From positions 2,652,501 through 2,716,500 of the forward strand of contig OW051470.1 of the NCBI GenBank assembly GCA_932521025.1: DNA of 64,000 nt, read 5' to 3'. Below the pieces are notes generated by a model, which did no database searches, was not told the DNA's origin, and saw nothing but the letters and a program-made list of their open reading frames with translations. This document shows positions 1-10,401 of the stretch, one piece after another. Both the position numbers and the translations under genes were made by a program. The stretch is from Oscheius onirici (lineage: Eukaryota > Nematoda > Chromadorea > Rhabditida > Rhabditidae). Every line of letters begins with the position of its first letter. The stretch's first letter is position 1.

Positions 1-77
1 GCATAGCTTCAGCTCTCTTCTTGGCTGCCTCCTCGTCCCATTTCAGCTTCAGAAGACGCCAGATAATGAAGAAAAGG
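1..77 (-). CDS. Partial exon of an unidentified minus-strand gene at the window edge
   Basis: On the minus strand a CTTTTCCAG acceptor (positions 78-86) opens an exon that is read to the window edge without a stop. The frame gives a hydrophobic stretch followed by a charged, Lys/Glu/Ala-rich helix (IIWRLLKLKWDEEAAKKRA). A membrane-anchor-plus-charged-helix layout fits a small membrane or mitochondrial protein, but I do not recognise the family. The rest of the gene lies outside the window, so the phase cannot be verified. The short length means it could be a chance open frame. Confidence 0.35.
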
Positions 78-286
78 CTGGAAAAGGACTATTTATAAAC
101 TTCTACGCGTCATTTTCTACCGCTTTGTCAAAATAGGGAGGAATTACAATTCTTGTCTTGCAATTGCTCTTGGTCGAAGCTATTTTCTGTAAGTCTATTC
201 TATTTCAAATACAAAAGCAATTAGTTCAAAAAAAAATTATAACAATATCGAAAGAATCGAACAACGATTCTATTCGGCCAGGCACG

Positions 287-814
287 ATGTCAGTCCCTAC
301 AGTCAGCTCTGACCGTCGTCTACCCTACAAGTCGATGAGTAGACTAGCTGCTGCCCAATGGTTCCGATCCGAGACGGGAAAGACGATCAGTCTTCAAGAG
401 CTGAGCAGCGGGATCGACTACTCTCAACTGCTCCATCGTCTCTACCCGAAAGCCGTCAACTCGAAGAAGATCAACGCCAAGCCACGGAACGAGCAGGAGA
501 AGCTAGTCAACTGGCAAGTCCTGCAGATGGGACTGCACAAGCTCGGGATCGAAAAGGACGTGAAAATCTTCGAGCTGGTCAAGAACAACAGTTACCAGGG
601 TCTCGACTTTTGCCGGTGGTTCATCGCCTTCTACGAGGAGAACAAGAAGAAGGCGGACGAGACGGCAGAAGACACCACTTCGTCCACGAGAGCTGCTCCC
701 GGCGGGAAGCCAAAGCAGCTGCAGGATTATCCGACATTGTCCGACCTAGGCAAAGTGCTCTGGACCGAGGCCAAGGACTTTTCGAAAAATTTCGACAAAT
801 TTGAACGAAAATAA
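287..814 (+). CDS. Short EB1-like calponin-homology protein (microtubule plus-end family)
   Basis: A 175-residue single-exon ORF starts at the ATG at 287. The upstream in-frame codons back to 158 have no ATG. Residues ~18-115 align with the EB1-type CH domain that binds growing microtubule ends. Visible features are the AAQWF helix, KINAKPRNEQEKLVNWQVLQ, LGIEKDVKIFELVK and the FCRWFIAFYEEN terminal helix. A Lys/Ser/Thr linker follows, and the protein stops after a short Asp/Lys-rich tail. Canonical EB1 proteins are about 270-320 residues and carry a C-terminal EBH coiled coil for dimerisation and partner binding. That part is absent, and no splice donor before the stop could add it. It may therefore be a monomeric or dominant-acting EB paralogue, or a truncated duplicate. 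Family assignment is confident; exact function is not. Confidence 0.75.
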   Translation: MSVPTVSSDRRLPYKSMSRLAAAQWFRSETGKTISLQELSSGIDYSQLLHRLYPKAVNSKKINAKPRNEQEKLVNWQVLQMGLHKLGIEKDVKIFELVKNNSYQGLDFCRWFIAFYEENKKKADETAEDTTSSTRAAPGGKPKQLQDYPTLSDLGKVLWTEAKDFSKNFDKFERK

Positions 815-1728
815 AAATTCAAAGGCGACTTTTTGTTTGTTTTTGAAGCACCTGTTTCGTGGTTTTCAATATGTAGTTCGAAACGAATGACATTTCCGTT
901 GTCAAAACGTTAAAAAATGCGGGATTTTACATAGACAAAAAAAAGTATGTCAGAGGAACAGTTCGAAATCGCTCTGGTGTTCGTTTGCTGGACAGGATTG
1001 TGGAGGCTCTTCTATTTCCATGTTCAGGAGGAACCTTTTGAGGTTCTTGTTCAAAACGTCAAAAACTACACAAACGTGAAATTATTGACCTTCTCGACTT
1101 CCATAGATCGTCAAAAGTTACAAAAAATAAGTCGTAGGAATAAATAAATCCGACTTTTCAACAACTAAATACTCGGTGAAAATGGCCAGAACAGTAAAAC
1201 TTACGCTAAGAACAAGATTCCGACTGATCCGAGAAGCATCGGATCGAAGCTGCCACCATTTGCTCGGAAAGGCGCATCGTACGTTCCACCGGGCTGTTGT
1301 TGTTGGTCTTTCGCCATCTTTAAAATGTTCCCTAGTGATTCAGACCTTCAAAAACTGCGCAGTGAGATATCAATACGAACGCGATCGTTATTTTCCGACT
1401 GAAAATAGGTACAAAGAGCTAGTGGAAAGGTTTATTAAGAGATTCCATGACGAGGTCCAGAAGATACGGAGATCCTGAGTTGAAATACCTGTAAGATGAG
1501 AAAAAGTGTAACCGGAAACTGACAATATGACACAATAAGGCTTCGACTTTTTTGGGGCTCTTTTCATCATTTTATGATTCTTTTGTGGCCCACCACTATG
1601 ATTAACTGTATTTTATTCATATTTATGTATTTTTGGAGCATGAGCGCTCTCTTTTAACACCAATAATAATCAAATAAACGGAACTCTAACATGAGGTACA
1701 CGTCGCCAGAGGTTAGGGAATGGGGAGA
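815..1728. other. Intergenic or UTR stretch with two small uncertain ORFs
   Basis: This stretch lies between the EB1-like gene and the 3' end of rbm-26, which converges from the other strand. It contains a 66-codon ATG ORF at 947-1147 and a 99-codon ORF listed separately. Neither shows a recognisable domain. The 947 ORF could be an artefact of an open intron, because a GT...TTCAG pair (about 51 nt) lies inside it. Confidence 0.4.
1182..1478 (+). CDS. Possible small basic protein, unrecognised
   Basis: An ATG at 1182 opens a 99-codon frame ending TGA at 1478. The predicted protein is strongly basic (many Arg/Lys/His) with a C-terminal amphipathic helix (ENRYKELVERFIKRFHDEV). Inside the ORF a GT...GTGATTCAG stretch of 48 nt could be an in-frame intron, so the spliced product may be shorter. 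Basic, helical small proteins of this kind are often mitochondrial assembly or ribosomal factors, but no family motif is visible and I do not assign one. Random occurrence cannot be excluded. Confidence 0.25.
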   Translation: MARTVKLTLRTRFRLIREASDRSCHHLLGKAHRTFHRAVVVGLSPSLKCSLVIQTFKNCAVRYQYERDRYFPTENRYKELVERFIKRFHDEVQKIRRS

Positions 1729-4278
1729 TCACTCGGCAGCCTCAAGATCAACTGGCGAAGACGGAAGTTGAATCGGCTGTTCTTCCAGCTTGTTCGTCGT
1801 TGTAGAGACCTTCAGCACGTTGCCGGAAACTTCGGGGGGACTCTTCAGAACCTAGAGACCGAATTGAAAACTAATTTTAAAACGAGTACCTTTTCAGCGT
1901 CATCCGAGTTTTTGTAGATGTAAACGGTACCAGCTCCCTGGATCTCGATGTCCAAAAGCTCACCGACGGTTTCCATAGCTTCTGTGACTTTCTGCTCGTC
2001 GTCCAACTGAAAATAGGAGCATAATATAGATGAAAAAGAACAAAAATGGTTTTTGTAAAATAAAATAAAGTCTCCAATTATCCAATTATTTTTAAAGCAT
2101 CAACTTACAGTGAAACCGGTGACAAGAATAGCCGTGCCGGTAACCTTCTTCTTGATTGGAGAGCTCTGATAAAGTGGAGCAGCTCTCTTTCGACTGACAG
2201 CAGTCTCATCAGCGGCTTCCTCTTCTTCCGCTCCCTTCTTCAGCAGTTCATCAAGAACAGCTTGATTTTCTTTCAAAGCAGTCGTATTTTCCTCCAACTG
2301 CCGACTCAGAGAGGTAGACAGCGTCTTGGCAACGGTAATCTGATCAGAAGTGCTCTTAGCCAAATCTTTCAGACGCTTCTTCGTATCCGCATCGGTCGTT
2401 TCGTCCTTCAGTTTCGTCAATATCGTCTTCTGTTGTTTCAGCAGCGATTCGAGCAGCGTCGTTTGCTTTTTATGTGCCTCCAGAATAGCTTTGGCTTTAG
2501 TCGAGAGCTCCTTCTTCTTGATTTTGGCCTTCTCCTTGGCCGAAAAGGCCGTATTGACGAACTTCGACTCGCCAACCGTGGCCACTTTCGGCTTTTCCAT
2601 GGGAACAGAGCTGGGCTTGCTCACACGAATTCCCGAACTCAAGCTAGTCGTAACATCAGCGTTCTAAATGGAAAAAATGGTGCTTATCAAAAATAAATTT
2701 ACATCAGGACTTCCGTTTTCTCCCTCCGGAGGACGATAGTAATTGACGCGAATGAAGCGATTGTTCAGCACGGGGGCAGGCGATTTGACTGCAGCGGTAG
2801 CTTCAGCTTTGCAAGAGAAGCTGATCAGAGCCGATTCCGGATCTCCTTCGAAACGAACCTGAAAGTATTTTTTTGAAAATTTTACAAGGATTTGATCCAA
2901 ATTATTTAAACATAACAAGAAACAAACCTGTATGTTTGAAATGTTGCCAAACTGAGCAAAATGCTCGTTCAATTTCGAAATGTTGTTTTGTTCCTGGGGA
3001 ATTCGGTTGACGTGAATAGTCTTTCCATCACCAATTCCCCGGTTCTGTCCGGCGAAATGACCGGTTTGATGTCCACCACGACCGCGGCCTCGTCCCCTCA
3101 TTCCACCTCTTATCGGACCGGCATGAATTGGTCCAGAAGACGGGTCCACCGGGACGCCGGAACTTGGATCGTAGCCAGGAACAGAGTTGACGGAGAAGGA
3201 CGAAGGTCTCCATGGTGCCTGGGTCATCTGGAGCGGCAGTGGAGGCGGTGGCACAGAGTAGTTAGCAGTCGTCAAAGCAGGAGCTTCAGGATTGTAGCCT
3301 TCGACATTCACGGCACCATTCGGAACATTGTAAATGGTTTCGACACCAGGTGGAGGAGGATTCAGTGGATTATAGCCGGGAGGAGGCACACTAAAGTTTT
3401 GTTATGAAAGTCTAGAAGAAAACACCATTACCTCGCGTTGAAAGTCGTTTTGGCCATCATATCCATTGTCTCACGATCAAAAATGACCGGATCAGTGCCG
3501 TGATCGTAGGGGCAAGCATCGCCACGTGTGCAATAACCCTTTTCTGCAAGTCATTCATGCATTTGATAAAAACAAAGCTCACCATCGTAATCTCGACATC
3601 TTCTCTTCTTGTCGCCACTTTTTCGCCGGTCACCTGATCGAGACCTGGACCGACTCCGTCTTTGACGCCGCTCTGTTGAACGACGACGATCTCCGCGTCT
3701 CGTACGTGGTGAACGTGACCGACGACGCACATCTCTGTCCCGAGCCGATTCCTTTTTCTGTTCCGAGGGAGGTGGACTGATTTTTTTTCGGGCCGCAACT
3801 TTGAAATCCTCTTTCTTCGAGTCTTCTCTCCTAGTAGCAGCGAGTTTCCTAACGTCGGCCTTGACTTCTCGCGATATCGTAGCCTTCGGTTCCTCTTTGT
3901 CCTCTTTTATAGACTCCTCTTCGTCCTTTTTCGCCGGAGTAGGCTGCTTCTGTTCCAAGTAGGAATTGTCTTTCAAAGCCTCGAAAAACTTGTCAACGAA
4001 GCGTTTTGTATCTGAATTGGTTACATTGTAAAAAAAAATTAGAACACTCACTTCCTACCAAAAAGACCTCAAGTTGAACGGCGCAAAAGTCACGAATCTC
4101 TTCGTCGGTCTTGTCCGGCTTGCGAATCAGCGATAGGACATACTTGGCAAGAACACCGGGCTCGGCGTCGCAACTGAAAAGTTGGTTTACATTCAGTAAA
4201 GTCAAATTTAACTTACATTGGTTTGAGTTCCTTTATCAGCCAGTTCGTCAAGGCATCTATGTTTTCGATGACGATCAT
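1729..4278 (-). CDS. rbm-26: RBM26/RBM27-type RNA-binding protein
   Basis: Nine exons close in phase into about 712 codons: 4278-4217, 4173-4052, 4011-3583, 3543-3432, 3390-2928, 2858-2703, 2663-2109, 2006-1890, 1851-1729. The N-terminus (MIVIENIDALTNWLIKELKP, then CDAEP and VLAKYVLSLI) is the PWI-like domain typical of RBM26/27. An Arg/Ser/Lys-rich region with SR-like repeats follows, then a C3H1 zinc finger (C-x5-KGYCTRGDACPYDH), a Pro/Gly-rich and RGG-like stretch, and an RRM (KTIHVNRIPQEQNNISKLNE ... ALISFSCKAEA ... LNNRFIRVNYYRP). Two glutamine/lysine coiled-coil stretches and a degenerate C-terminal RRM (AILVTGFT...AMETVGELLDIEI) end the protein. RBM26/27 act in nuclear RNA surveillance with exosome adaptors; in nematodes the orthologue is rbm-26. 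The start is chosen because MIVIEN matches the family N-terminus exactly in position. Confidence 0.93.
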
Positions 4279-5107
4279 TCCAACTGATTTATCGAATGCC
4301 TGGAAAAACTTGCTTTATAAAATTAAATGGAACGTAAAAGAAGAGGGATGTGGAAAAAAAAATCGAAAATGGCAATATTTCGTAAAGCGAATTCTTTTTG
4401 AAAGGGATTCTTTGGGCAAATATCGATTACTGATCAATAATCGCTTTGCAAAAAAAAATCTGGAAAGATGTAAAATGAACACTGGAAAGAGAAGAGCGAG
4501 AATAAAGTGTGCGCAATTCGACCGCACACCACTGAAAACAGGTTAGTGGACAGCGACCGGACAGTTGGATTGAAGGCGTCTTGTTCCTCGGGGTCGTAAA
4601 TTAACCGATTCTGATAGGATTGGAGCGAAAATCTGGCTATTAGTTCCAGATCGAATATCAAGCATGAAAAATAAGAAAATTTGGATGAAAAGAAGAATTC
4701 GAAAGAGGTGCGAAAAAAAAGTTGCAGCGAGAGCAGCACGTCAAAATGCAAAACAAGCCGCCCTTCGTAGTTTACAACATCCGCCTCACGTTTTCCTGCT
4801 ACACCCGTTTTACTTCGTACATTTTGACCAGTGTATCAAAATTCCCCTGGAATTAATCAGAGAAACAAAAACAAGAAGTTTCGCAGAGACACCTGGCAGC
4901 TTGTGTGAGACTCGCGTATAGAGAGTCAACAAAAAGAGGCGAGGAGCGGAGAGATCCAAGTGGCCACACCGAGCTGGTTCCGGCTCCGATATCAAGACAA
5001 ACTCTCTTCCATCCTCATTTTCAATAGGTACAGCAGCGTCTTTTATGCCACAGCCGCGTATTCTCAGACGCTGCAGCAACTCTTTTATCTATGAGAAGTT
5101 GGTCGAA
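4279..5107. other. Intergenic, divergent promoter region of rbm-26 and the MOSPD2-like gene
   Basis: Both flanking genes start here and point outward, so the 0.83 kb must hold both promoters. The sequence is AT-rich with A-runs and no convincing coding frame. A short poly-purine stretch lies near 4660-4740. No specific regulatory motif could be assigned. Confidence 0.5.
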
Positions 5108-7333
5108 ATGCCAAAGCAATCTACGAGCACCAGTCTTGTGGAGAGAATAAAGCAGGCAAGTTTTTGCGTTTCTAACAATAAGAAGAGAGAAATATATTTC
5201 AGGAGAAGTTTTACGCTAAAGTAACACCACGTGACAAGCATCGCATTGAAAATGAGAAATGGTGGCTCAAAAGAATGCTCGAAGGCTGTAAAAACGACGA
5301 GGATGTTGCTTTTGCCATGGTTATGGAATGTCTCCGTTGGCGAGTAGCCTTTGACATTGAATGTGTCAGTCTTCTCTCCCTGAAGGAGCTTCTGGACAAA
5401 CAGATGATCTATCTTCACGGGAGAGATCTCGACAATACAAGAATTAGTGAGTTTCTAGGAAAGAAAATTAAGAAAAACCGTTTCAGTGTGGATAAACTTG
5501 CAGCATTACCACGCTGGTGATCAACGATTTGAACAGCTTTTTGCCTTTTGGCTAGAGAGACAGTATATGGACACGAAAGGCGAGCCTGTGACAATATTTT
5601 TCGACATGACCGACAGTAAACTGAGGAATATGGTGAAATTTGAAAAGAAAAGAAGCAATAACCATTTAGGATCTGAACCTTTTCAAGTTCATTCTGAAAC
5701 TTATCAAATACTACTATCCGGTTTCCGTTCGTGAAATTTTAGTCTACAACTCCCCGAATATTCTCAACGCACCCTGGAAAGTGAGTCATTAAAAGAGAGC
5801 AATGTAAAAGTTTAGGTGATAATAAGCTGGCTAGAAGAGGGGCATCCACCAATTCATCAAATTGATCGTGCCAACATTATCGACTACGTTCATCCCGACC
5901 ATCTTCGCCCGGAGTTAGGAGGAGATGTAAGTTCAGCGTTTCAATTTCAAGCGAATTGCAGCCCCTGCCTGCCAACAGGAATCGTATTAGCAGAACACGG
6001 GTGGTGGGCGTTGTTTTCCTTTCCTTCTGCCTATCTAATCTCTTGGGCAAGTTCTTGCTCTTTTTTCGGCTGTCTTTTAGACGAAAACGAATGGCGATGA
6101 GCAAGTGGACATGCTCGGTTTAAGGCAGCCGAGAGTGTAGTAGCACAGCTGTCGTCAAACCTCGAACTTGCCCTCTCGGACCTCATTACATTTTACCGCC
6201 GTCGAGTCGACTTTTTCTCTTTCTAAATCTCCAATTCAGAGCTTACAACTAGGTTTTAGGATCCATTCGTCTTCAGTATGGCTGAAATAGCCAAGTGCCT
6301 TCCCACAGCACCGACTGACGACGATGGGTTTGTAGACTCCGTCTACGATCAACGCGGAAATATGGATGATTTTAATCGCAGAGTGAGCACAAAGCAAGCA
6401 AGAGCAAACGTATCCACTGCAGAGTGTTACTTTTGATGATCCAGAAACCCCTGGTCGGAGAGAACCTCTTACACTGATCAAAAAGCCGCCCAGCAGATCT
6501 TCCAGCGTTCGTAGGAACGGAGCTTTCTCTGGCATGGTAAAAAGCATCGTGGACAAGCGCCTACAGAATCAAGAATGGTTTTCGAGTGAGGGAATGCACT
6601 TTAGGTCAGTTTGAATCATTTTTGAGAAGAAAATTAGTTTAGCCCTAGAGATGAAGTCACACTACAGAAAGTCGATGGTGAAAGTGACTTAGTGGACGTG
6701 ATCCTAGTCAGGAATGGATCAACTAAGCCTTGGATGTACAAAATCAAGACTACGTCTCCTGAAAAGTTTAGAGTTCGCCCAAGCGCTGGAGTTGTACAGT
6801 CAAATGGCACTGAAATTGTTAGAGTCTACCTACAGAACGGTAATCAGAAGGAAAATAACCTAGCCCCAAGAATTTCAGAGTACAAGTACTCCTGTGCGAA
6901 AGAAAAGTTTCTGGTGATGGCAGTCGAGACAACCGAGGTTCAAACGGACCGTTTTGCCGAACTTTGGAAGAGCTTAACTGCCGTGAAAGTCGAACATAAA
7001 CTAAAGTGCAAAGTAGTAGACAACGGACAGGGAGATAACAGACCTGAAAGGAAGTCCAGTCTCCTGACTACCCAGGTAGGATAAAGGAAAGTTACGAACT
7101 AGAGACGTCTTCAGCAAGATCAGATTGAAGATTTGCGAACGGAGCTGCGCCAACTGGCCAACACTCAGAGGCTAATTATTGTCGTGTTGTCATTTCTATT
7201 CGCAATTTTGTTCATTTCTATGCTTTACGAGCGATCCAACTATGATAGCCTGAGAACGTCTATCGACGTGTTCACTGCAAAGCAGCCACGTTTTGTCGAG
7301 CAGGCAAGCGTCGTCAAAGAAGACGAACTATAA
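5108..7333 (+). CDS. MOSPD2-like protein: CRAL-TRIO plus MSP domain plus C-terminal membrane anchor
   Basis: Exons 5108-5155, 5203-5446, 5487-5632, 5670-5780, 5816-5926, 6260-6382, 6423-6604, 6643-7075 and 7115-7333 give about 538 residues. Residues ~15-205 are a CRAL-TRIO lipid-binding domain (RWRVAFDIE, GEPVTIFFDMTDSKL, YYPVSVREILVYNSPNIL, IDYVHPDHLRPELGG). After a Ser/Arg-rich linker comes a major-sperm-protein domain (ILVRNGSTKPWMYKIKTTSP, FRVRPSAGVV, KFLVMAV), which in VAP/MOSPD proteins binds FFAT motifs at ER contact sites. The tail has a short coiled coil (QDQIEDLRTELRQL) and a single membrane segment (LIIVVLSFLFAILFISMLY), the tail-anchored layout of MOSPD2. Intron 1 begins CAG|GCAAGT, a GC-AG intron; the GT alternative 4 nt on breaks the frame. 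The likely role is lipid transfer or tethering between ER and other organelles. Confidence 0.9.
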
Positions 7334-7890
7334 AACCGGTGTATTCACAATTCTATCAAAATAGCCAAGACACGTTTCTCTTTACGCTTATTCTGTTGTT
7401 ATTCGAATAAAATTTTGATTTTTGACGTTCTAAAACCTTTACGCGATCTTTAGCATTTCTATCTGGTCGGTAGATGTGATGTGCGTGGTCAATTAGGAAG
7501 ACTGAAATTAAAAAGTAAATGAACAAAAAAAAGGATAAAAACAAGGTCTCGATTGCCCGTTGGCTGTTTTCCAATTCCTCCCAGAAGACTGGTTCGCGGC
7601 GAGACCCGGTCTACCATACCGTATTTGATACTCAGCCGAAGCGAAATCTGTCGACCAACCTCCAAATCCCAAAAATTTTTCCTTTGAAACTGCCCGTTTG
7701 AAGTTATTTTTTCTTTCTTTTATTCGTTTTTGGAAGTCGACGCGGAGCAGAATCGCACACGTCGTGATTTCTGTCGGTTTGAAATATTGAAACTTGATTA
7801 AAATGCAACATTTTGCCGTTTTATTTCTCTCCCTCATCTTTGGCATTGATGTTTTCTTATTCGCACCACTAAATCCTATTTCTAGGTAAA
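7334..7890. other. Intergenic, 3' region of the MOSPD2-like gene and rpl-23 promoter
   Basis: About 0.56 kb separates the two plus-strand genes. An AATAAA polyadenylation hexamer lies at about 7406-7411. The last part is T-rich and ends in a TTTCTAG acceptor just before the rpl-23 start. No further coding sequence is supported. Confidence 0.5.
7877..7885 (+). promoter_or_regulatory. Probable trans-splice acceptor for rpl-23
   Basis: A CTATTTCTAG acceptor ends at 7885, five bases before the ATG of rpl-23, with no paired upstream exon visible. This is the usual position of a spliced-leader addition site in nematode ribosomal protein genes. The leader itself is not encoded in this window. Confidence 0.6.
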
Positions 7891-8385
7891 ATGTCGAAGA
7901 GAGGACGTGGAGGAGCTTCAGGATCCAAATTCCGTATTTCCCTTGGTCTGCCAGTCGGAGCCGTCATCAATTGTGCCGACAATACTGGAGCCAAGAACCT
8001 GTTCGTCATCTCTGTTTATGGAATCCGTGGACGTTTGAACCGTCTGCCCAGCGCTGGAGTCGGAGATATGTTCGTCGCCTCTGTCAAGAAAGGAAAGCCC
8101 GAGCTCCGTAAAAAGGGTAAGGCTTGTTTTTTTAACGTTCTGATGTTGATGAAAACAACTGCATTTCCTGGAATAATCTTCTTTTCAGTTCTTCAAGCCG
8201 TTGTCATCCGTCAGCGCAAACAGTTCCGACGAAAGGACGGAACTTTCATCTATTTTGAGGATAATGCCGGAGTCATCGTTAACAACAAAGGAGAAATGAA
8301 GGGATCTGCCATCACCGGACCCGTCGCTAAGGAATGCGCCGATCTCTGGCCCAGAATCGCTGCTAATGCTGGTTCCATCGCCTAA
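7891..8385 (+). CDS. rpl-23: Ribosomal protein uL14 (RPL23), large cytosolic subunit
   Basis: Two exons (7891-8116 and 8189-8385) encode 140 residues, exactly the length expected for eukaryotic RPL23. The sequence is highly conserved from MSKRGRGGA through [19 protein letters not shown] and the [16 protein letters not shown] segment to [17 protein letters not shown]. uL14 sits on the 60S subunit interface near the sarcin-ricin loop and contacts eIF6 and translation factors. The single intron begins GTAAGG and ends TTTTCAG. The gene is followed by AATAAA at 8410-8415. Codon choice is biased to C/G-ending codons, consistent with strong expression. Confidence 0.98.
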   Translation: MSKRGRGGASGSKFRISLGLPVGAVINCADNTGAKNLFVISVYGIRGRLNRLPSAGVGDMFVASVKKGKPELRKKGKACFFNVLMLMKTTAFPGIIFFSVLQAVVIRQRKQFRRKDGTFIYFEDNAGVIVNNKGEMKGSAITGPVAKECADLWPRIAANAGSIA

Positions 8386-8778
8386 GCTGTTACTGTTATC
8401 GGGAAACCGAATAAATCGTTGTATAATTCGATGAATATGATTGATTATCGGCTTTCTAACCGTCATTCGTCTTGTGGCGGGACAGATTTTCATTCTTTTT
8501 TTTTCTGTTTTCGTATCTTTTCGTTAGTGGATTTATTACAGTGTCCCATCTGCGCGCCAAATGTAAATGCGCTCGACTGACAAATGTGTCCAATAGACTA
8601 TTGAGCAGTTAGAATGTTTCCCATTAGAACGTTGCTGTTTTCTGAAAATCAATTTTTTTATTTAGTACGTTTTGAGCATGTACATTAGGCAAACTTCCAC
8701 CGTGTTAGTAAATCGGCGCTTGAACTTGTTCTTTCTTTCTTTATTTTAACCCGTTATGTACTATTCGTGTTCAGGAGC
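8386..8778. other. Intergenic between rpl-23 and lsm-12
   Basis: This 0.39 kb is AT-rich and holds the rpl-23 polyadenylation signal. It ends in GTGTTCAG, an apparent trans-splice acceptor (8767-8774) five bases before the lsm-12 start codon. No ORF with coding character is seen. Confidence 0.5.
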
Positions 8779-9518
8779 ATGGTTTCCTTGGGAGGTGAAG
8801 GAGCTGCTTTTCCTCCGGGATCCACAGTAGAGTTCGTTACTGCTTTCGATCACACGGTTCGTGGCGAAGTTGTCTGTTTTGATCCTGTTGTAAAGGTACT
8901 CAGTTTATTTCATTTTTTTTTGAAACAATCTTCTAGGCTCTTGTGATCAAGGACTCTGTTTCAGGCGCTAAGCCTATTCTACGGTTGTTCAACATGGCGA
9001 TGATCAAGGATGTCAGTTTTTAACATATTTTGAAGCAATTGCTTACTTTTCAGATTAAAGAGATCGCCGTTCGAACGGACAAGGAATCAATGGAATCCCT
9101 GCTTCATAATTGTCAGCCCGCCAATGAGAAAACCACAGCTGAAGCTGAAAAACGACTTCGACAGGAACTGATGGAAGAGAATGTTTCTCTGGAAGGCCAA
9201 TATGCTTTCGTTCAGCTGCGTAGGACTCTCAATGATGTCGAGTGGAAGGTATTGACGACATGTTGTTCTAATTCATTGATATTGTTCTAGGGAGCAAACA
9301 TAAAGGTTCTTGACCGTGTTCTAGTCAAGCCGCCATATTCCACCGAAAGTGTTGAGCCGCTTGTCGGAGCAGAAGTAATTTTTATTTTCGTTTCAAATAT
9401 TTCTGTACTTTTTCAGGACAAAGATGCCGACAAAAGTCACAGCGCTGTTGCCCATGTGAAGAAGATTCTTGGCAAGCCTTTTATTCCGGACCATCGACTG
9501 ACAGCCAGTTGCGAATAA
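8779..9518 (+). CDS. lsm-12: LSM12-like protein
   Basis: Exons 8779-8895, 8937-9011, 9054-9248, 9291-9374 and 9417-9518 join to 190 residues. The N-terminal ~60 residues form the LSM12-type Sm-like fold (STVEFVTAFDHTVRGEVVCF ... LVIKDS ... ILRLFNMAMIKDI). The second half is the LSM12 anticodon-binding-type domain (EEKLRQELMEE-like helix here as EKRLRQEL, VSLEGQYAFVQLRRTLNDV, IKVLDRVLVKPPY, HVKKILGK). LSM12 proteins bind ataxin-2 and act in post-transcriptional and circadian translational control, and in NAADP signalling in mammals. Length matches human LSM12 (about 195). All introns are 40-45 nt with canonical ends. Confidence 0.92.
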
Positions 9519-10401
9519 AATCTCAGTGAATATGCAGATGAATCTCGGTTCACGTCACTGTTTTGCTCATTCCCTTTCATCTGAACATGTAACCAAGTTC
9601 TCTCTCCATCATGCTGTAATTATTTTGTTTGTTGACTGAGCTAAATTTGCTCTTTTCGGGGTTTAGGAGGGTCTTTTCTGGCAAAATTCCCCGCATTGTT
9701 CGTGATAATCTTCGGACGTCTTTTCTGTTTCGGATTGTCCCATCAGCGTGACCATATGTGCCTTTTCCCGTCACTATCCTTCTCTGTATTTGTTCTACTG
9801 TAGTTCGTTAGTTTCTTTCTCCTAATAAGAACCCTTTTCTCTTCCTCTCTTTGAGCATTTGGAATTATAAGTAATCGTCAAGAGTTTTGTAATAAAAATC
9901 TGACGGGAAGGAAAATATACAAAAGACATTGGTTTTGTCCACATTGTACTTTTCTTCTCACAATTGAGCTGCCTTTGAAGCCTTTACCCTCTCATTATTT
10001 TCTTTACGGAAAGATAAGAACCACATCCGAGTATTTCGAAAACTGCTTGGCCTTTCTCAGGATTTTTTTCGTTTGAAAAATCGGTTGAAGCTTTTTGCTA
10101 TAGCAAATTCACAACTTGTTGTTGTCAAGTGCTACGCTATATACGTCCTATTTCTTTTTTTATCACGTGAAACCTTTCAAAGATCCACCCTCAAACTGAT
10201 AGGCAAGCAAAAACGATCATTCCCGAGCCCCGAACAAGCCGTTCTTCGTCATTTGTTGACGATAGTCAAATATTATTTGTTCTTCGTTCTGTCACGAGTC
10301 CCCTTCGGGGAGAGAATTCGGCTACGGAAATTGAGAGCCTCCAGGAATTTTCTTTGTTTCAGAACCTGAGCTGCTTTTCTTCTTTTTCGAAAATTGTAAT
10401 A
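9519..10401. other. Intergenic between lsm-12 and the EEF1AKMT1-like gene
   Basis: About 0.88 kb. AATAAA occurs near 9891 and several T-rich tracts are present. A plus-strand open frame at 10073-10369 has a low-complexity, Phe/Leu-rich composition and no domain, so I do not call it. The remainder presumably includes the promoter of the downstream methyltransferase gene. Confidence 0.45.

Noticed and set aside
358-804. 148-codon plus-strand frame inside the EB1-like gene
   Set aside because: It is an out-of-frame shadow of the CH-domain gene, with Arg/Glu/Ser-rich random composition.
2262-2696. Plus-strand frames opposite rbm-26 exon 7
   Set aside because: Antisense shadows of the lysine/glutamine-rich coiled-coil exon; the minus strand has matching splice phases and family similarity.
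10073-10369. 98-codon plus frame upstream of the methyltransferase gene
   Set aside because: Starts without a good ATG context, Phe/Leu-rich translation of T-rich sequence, no domain.
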